A stretch of DNA of 8,733 bases, taken from positions 1 to 8,733 of the forward strand of contig JBHJOF010000143.1 of NCBI GenBank assembly GCA_050330055.1, given 5' to 3'. The notes beneath the pieces are model-generated. The model ran no database searches. It saw only the letters and a list, made by a program, of their open reading frames with translations, and was not told the DNA's origin. This stretch comes from JBHJOF01 sp050330055 (GTDB lineage: Bacteria; Pseudomonadota; Alphaproteobacteria; Kiloniellales; JAKSDN01). Position 1 is the first letter of the stretch, and the number at the start of each line of letters is the position of its first letter. This document shows positions 6,240 to 8,733 of this stretch, piece after piece. The translations under genes were made by a program, and so were the position numbers.

Positions 6240-7310
6240 TTGCCGGACACTACGGTGAACTTCTGCTCGGACAATGTCGCAGGCGCCGCGCCGGAGATCC
6301 TGGAGGCGCTGGCGCGCGCCGGCCAGGGCAGCGCCATGCCCTACGGCGCCGACGACTGGACCCGGCGGGTCGAGCGCAGGCTGGCCGAGGTCTTCGAGTG
6401 CGATCTCGCCGCCTTCCCGGTGGCGACCGGCACGGCGGCCAACGCGCTGGGACTGAGCCTGCTGGCACCGGCCTATGGCGCGATCTACTGCCACGAGGGC
6501 GCGCACATCCACGAGGACGAGTGCGGCGCGCCCGAGTTCTTCAGCGGCGGCGCCAAGCTGATCGCGCTCGAAGGCGAACACGGCAGGCTCGACCCCGACG
6601 ATCTGGCCAACGCCATCGTCGGCGCCGGCGACGTGCACCACGTGCAGCCGGCGGCGGTCAGCCTGTCGCAGGCGACCGAGGCCGGCACGCTCTACCGGCC
6701 GCACGAGGTGGCCGCCATCGCCGAGGTCGCCCGCGCCAAGCGGCTCGGCCTGCAGATGGACGGCGCCCGCTTCGCCAACGCGTTGGTCGCGGCCGGCTGC
6801 AGCCCGGCCGAGCTGACCTGGAAGGCGGGAGTCGACGTGCTGGCCTTCGGCGCCACCAAGAACGGCGCGCTGGCGGCCGAGGCGGTGGTGGTGTTCCGGC
6901 CCGCGCTGGCCGCCGGTTTCGGCTACCGGCGCAAGCGCGGCGGCCATCTTTTCTCCAAGATGCGCTTCCTCTCGGCCCAGCTCGAGGCCTATCTGGCGGA
7001 TGACCTCTGGCTGCGCCACGCGCGCAACGCCAATGCCATGGCGGCGCGCCTGGCGGCCGGCTTGACCGCCCTGCCGGGCGTCATCCTGCGCCATCCGGTC
7101 GAGACCAACGAGCTCTTCGCCGCCTTGCCCGAGGCCTTGGCCGAGGGCCTGGAGGCCGCCGGCTTCCAGTTCTATCGCTGGCCCCCGCGCGAGCCGGGCC
7201 TGGCCGAGGTGCGCCTGGTCACCGCCTTCAGCACCACGGAAGCCGAGGTCGAGACCTTCCTCGCCGCGGTCCGCCGCCTGGCCGAGACGCCGCGGCGCAG
7301 CGCAGGGTGA
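6240..7310 (+). CDS. ltaE: Low-specificity L-threonine aldolase
   Basis: This 356-residue PLP enzyme of fold type I cleaves L-threonine or L-allo-threonine to glycine and acetaldehyde, and often phenylserine-type substrates as well. It is cytoplasmic. The N-terminus FCSDNVAGAAPEIL (8-21) is typical of the family. PVATGTAANALGL (60-72) is the PLP phosphate-binding region, and YCHEGAHIHEDECGAPEFFSGG (83-104) is the family active-site stretch. Asp174 in LQMDGARFANAL (171-182) should contact the PLP ring nitrogen. FGATKNGALAAEAVV (203-217) carries Lys207, the expected Schiff-base lysine. The C-terminal domain looks complete. The only upstream start in frame is TTG at 6240, with AAGGGG (6223-6228) at a long spacing of 11 bases. 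A GTG at 6255, giving a VNFCSDN start, is an alternative. The gene lies 25 bases after the DUF6476-like gene. Confidence 0.93.
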   Translation: MPDTTVNFCSDNVAGAAPEILEALARAGQGSAMPYGADDWTRRVERRLAEVFECDLAAFPVATGTAANALGLSLLAPAYGAIYCHEGAHIHEDECGAPEFFSGGAKLIALEGEHGRLDPDDLANAIVGAGDVHHVQPAAVSLSQATEAGTLYRPHEVAAIAEVARAKRLGLQMDGARFANALVAAGCSPAELTWKAGVDVLAFGATKNGALAAEAVVVFRPALAAGFGYRRKRGGHLFSKMRFLSAQLEAYLADDLWLRHARNANAMAARLAAGLTALPGVILRHPVETNELFAALPEALAEGLEAAGFQFYRWPPREPGLAEVRLVTAFSTTEAEVETFLAAVRRLAETPRRSAG

Positions 7311-7367
7311 GGGAGGGGCGCCTCTTGGCAGGGGCAGGGGTTGCGCTTCTGCCCGCTCAGCGCGGAC

Positions 7368-7396
7368 TTGTAACCGGGCCCGGCATTCGCTAAATC
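7368..7396 (+). promoter_or_regulatory. Candidate tRNA-Glu promoter
   Basis: TTGTAA (7368-7373), a 17-base spacer and TAAATC (7391-7396) lie 23 bases before the first base of the tRNA, a sensible distance for a tRNA promoter. The -10 is only a partial match to the consensus. Confidence 0.4.
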
Positions 7397-7419
7397 AGGG
7401 GCCGCTTCCGGCCACCTGC

Positions 7420-7495
7420 GTCCCCTTCGTCTAGTGGCCCAGGACGTCGCCCTCTCACGGCGAAAACAGGGGTTCGACTCCCCTAGGGGACGCCA
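7420..7495 (+). tRNA. tRNA-Glu (anticodon CTC)
   Basis: A full cloverleaf can be drawn. The acceptor stem pairs GTCCCCT (7420-7426) with AGGGGAC (7485-7491), followed by discriminator G (7492) and an encoded CCA (7493-7495). The anticodon stem pairs TCGCC (7447-7451) with GGCGA (7459-7463) around loop CTCTCAC, with anticodon CTC at 7454-7456, which reads GAG. The T arm is AGGGG, TTCGACT, CCCCT (7468-7484). The D arm TCGTCTAGTGGCCCAGGAC is typical of tRNA-Glu. The length of 76 bases including CCA is normal. Confidence 0.97.
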
Positions 7496-7522
7496 CTATT
7501 CTAAGCCCTTGATTTCCTAATC

Positions 7523-7546
7523 GGCGACTTTCGCCAAGCTGTCTTT
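7523..7546 (+). terminator. Weak candidate terminator after tRNA-Glu
   Basis: GGCGA (7523-7527) and TCGCC (7531-7535) form a five-base-pair hairpin with a three-base loop, followed a few bases later by GTCTTTA. The stem is short and the T-tract poor, so this is only a possible end for the tRNA transcript. Confidence 0.25.
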
Positions 7547-7594
7547 AGCAGCGCTTGAGTATAGCAAAATGTGCAGCAAGCCGGAATTCCTCTA

Positions 7595-7604
7595 GTGCAC
7601 TGAC
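7595..7604 (+). repeat. IS630 terminal inverted repeat, transposase 3' side
   Basis: GTGCACTGAC matches the reverse complement of the other end exactly, and the preceding TA extends the match if counted as target. The transposase stop codon begins at the very next base (7605), so gene and repeat abut with no spacer. Confidence 0.88.
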
Positions 7605-8675
7605 TCATACGGATGGTGCAGGCAGTCGGCTGAGTTTGTCGAGGATGACATCGGCCGGCTTGGTCCAGACGAAGGGCTTTGCGGTGGTGTTGTGCTCGCG
7701 GATGTAGCGGCGGATGGCGTGCTGGAGGTCGGCGACGGACTTGAAGACGCCGCGGCGGATACGCCTGCGCGTGAGGATGGAGAAGAAGCCTTCGACGGCA
7801 TTGAGCCAGGAGGCGGAGGTTGGGGTGAAATGGAACACCCAGCGCGGATGATCGGCCAGCCATTGCAGGACCTTGGGATGCTTGTGGGTGGCGTAGTTGT
7901 CGGCAATGGCGTGGATGATCTTGCCCGGCGGGACGGCGCGCTCGACGGCGTTGAGGAAGCTGATGAACTCCTTGTGGGTGTGCTTGGGCATGCAGCGACC
8001 GACCACGCTGCCGTCGAGGATGTTGAGGGCGGCGAACAGCGTGGTGGTGCCGTTGCGCTTGTAGTCATGGGTCATGGTTCCGCACTTGCCGGGCTTGAGC
8101 GGCAGGCCGGGCTGGGTGCGGTCGAGCGCCTGGATCTGGCTCTTCTCGTCGATCGAGACGACGACGGCGTGGGCCGGCGGGTTCATGTAGAGGCCGACGA
8201 TGTCCTCGACCTTCGCGGCGAAGGCGGGATCGTTGGACTTCTTGAAGGTGCGGATGCGATGAGGCTGGAGGCGGTGTGCTTCCCAGATGCGCTGGACGGC
8301 GCGCAGGCTGATACCGACGGCCTTGGCGACCAGGCGGCCGGTCCAGTGGGTGGCCTGACCGGGCGGCTCGCCGCAGGGCAACGACAGGACCTTGGCGACG
8401 ATCTCGGCCGGCAGCGGCGCCTTGCCGGGCTTGCGCGTCTTGTCGCGCAGCAGCCCCGCCACTCCTTTCTCGGCGAAGCGCTGCTGCCAGCGCCATACCG
8501 CGGGACGGCTGGCGCCGCTGCGCCGGGCGACCTCAAGCACGGGCAGCCGCTCGGCCGAGAACAGGATGATGCGCGCCCGCTGGACATGCTTCTGCGGGCG
8601 GTTCCGATCACCGACGACGGCGGCCAAACGCTCGCGATCTTCGGTGGAAAGTAAGATGCAGACGGTCTGAGCCAT
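7605..8675 (-). CDS. IS630-family transposase
   Basis: This 356-residue DDE transposase performs cut-and-paste transposition at TA targets. The N-terminal part has a helix-turn-helix DNA-binding region, LPVLEVARRSGASRPAVWRWQQRF (about 44-67). A second such region follows, HWTGRLVAKAVGISLRAVQRIW (about 110-131). The catalytic triad is visible: Asp176 in VVSIDEKSQIQAL, Asp259 in AIADNYATHKH and Glu295 in SWLNAVEGFFS, with 35 residues between the second Asp and the Glu. The C-terminal stretch FKSVADLQHAIRRYIREHN is also typical. No frameshift or stop is seen. I took the ATG at 8675 (MAQTV); a GTG two codons upstream at 8681 is possible, and neither has a clear ribosome binding site. The stop abuts the terminal repeat. 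Confidence 0.95.
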   Translation of the reverse strand: MAQTVCILLSTEDRERLAAVVGDRNRPQKHVQRARIILFSAERLPVLEVARRSGASRPAVWRWQQRFAEKGVAGLLRDKTRKPGKAPLPAEIVAKVLSLPCGEPPGQATHWTGRLVAKAVGISLRAVQRIWEAHRLQPHRIRTFKKSNDPAFAAKVEDIVGLYMNPPAHAVVVSIDEKSQIQALDRTQPGLPLKPGKCGTMTHDYKRNGTTTLFAALNILDGSVVGRCMPKHTHKEFISFLNAVERAVPPGKIIHAIADNYATHKHPKVLQWLADHPRWVFHFTPTSASWLNAVEGFFSILTRRRIRRGVFKSVADLQHAIRRYIREHNTTAKPFVWTKPADVILDKLSRLPAPSV

Positions 8676-8722
8676 GCCCACAGACTCGCACGACCCGGCC
8701 CGCTTGTGAATCCTCTGATTAT

Positions 8723-8732
8723 GTCAGTGCAC
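8723..8732 (-). repeat. IS630 terminal inverted repeat, transposase 5' side
   Basis: GTCAGTGCAC is the exact reverse complement of the opposite terminus. It is followed by T at 8733, the presumed first base of the duplicated TA, after which the window ends. Confidence 0.85.
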
Positions 8733-8733
8733 T

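Larger units (their letters stand above)
7595..8732 (-). mobile_element. IS630-family insertion sequence, apparently complete
   Basis: This is an element of 1138 bp. It is bounded by perfect 10-base terminal inverted repeats, GTGCACTGAC at 7595-7604 and its reverse complement GTCAGTGCAC at 8723-8732. The left end is preceded by TA (7593-7594) and the right end is followed by T at the last base of the window, consistent with the TA target duplication of the IS630/Tc1 superfamily. The second TA is cut off by the window edge. One full-length transposase fills the interior. It lies 99 bases past the tRNA-Glu gene. Intact ends and an open reading frame suggest recent, possibly functional, insertion. 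Confidence 0.92.

Noticed and set aside
5949..7094. Minus-strand open frame of 381 codons opposite DUF6476-like and threonine aldolase genes
   Set aside because: It is low complexity, rich in Gly, Ala, Arg and Gln, and opposite a gene with clear PLP-enzyme motifs, so it is a reading-frame shadow.
7332..7354. GGGCAG / CTGCCC hairpin after the threonine aldolase gene as a terminator
   Set aside because: There are only six base pairs with an 11-base loop and no T-tract; similar pairings are common by chance in GC-rich DNA.
7692..8654. Plus-strand open frame of 320 codons within the insertion sequence
   Set aside because: It is the complement of the IS630 transposase; its Gly/Asp/Val-rich translation has no motif.
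1..8733. CRISPR array, phage module, toxin-antitoxin or defence system
   Set aside because: I found no regularly spaced direct repeats, no Cas, integrase or structural phage proteins, and no small toxin-antitoxin pair in the window.

Overview
The window looks like chromosomal DNA from a GC-rich alphaproteobacterium, probably near Rhodospirillales or Kiloniellales. Three things suggest this: an RpoH-type sigma factor beside an RluD-type pseudouridine synthase and a small DUF6476-like membrane protein; a palindromic intergenic repeat of the mosaic kind common in alphaproteobacteria; and strong G/C bias at third codon positions. The placement is inferred from recalled gene order and families, not from a search.

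Layout. Positions 20-2669 hold two plus-strand genes of unknown role: a large protein with a degenerate kinase domain and a C-terminal membrane anchor, then a small multi-pass membrane protein with a coiled-coil tail. A palindromic repeat element of about 104 bp (2667-2770) fills the convergent gap that follows and supplies the stop codon of the second gene. Positions 2786-5801 hold three minus-strand genes: an uncharacterised six-helix membrane protein with an EEASWGQ motif, the heat-shock sigma factor rpoH, and an RluD-like 23S rRNA pseudouridine synthase. Positions 5921-7310 are plus strand: a DUF6476-like single-pass protein and a low-specificity threonine aldolase. A complete tRNA-Glu(CTC) follows at 7420-7495. 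After a short AT-richer strip, an apparently intact IS630-family insertion sequence (7595-8732) runs to the last base but one of the window.

Function. rpoH and rluD are housekeeping genes. The threonine aldolase is a metabolic enzyme with no visible link to its neighbours. The least understood part is the first gene pair. The kinase-like protein lacks the ATP-anchoring lysine, the catalytic aspartate and the DFG aspartate, so it is best read as a membrane-anchored pseudokinase scaffold. The membrane protein encoded next to it is a plausible partner. I see no CRISPR array, phage module, toxin-antitoxin pair or recognisable defence system. The best candidates for something undescribed are the pseudokinase pair, the EEASWGQ membrane protein, and the AT-rich rare-codon 3' end of the rluD-like gene next to the rpoH promoter region.
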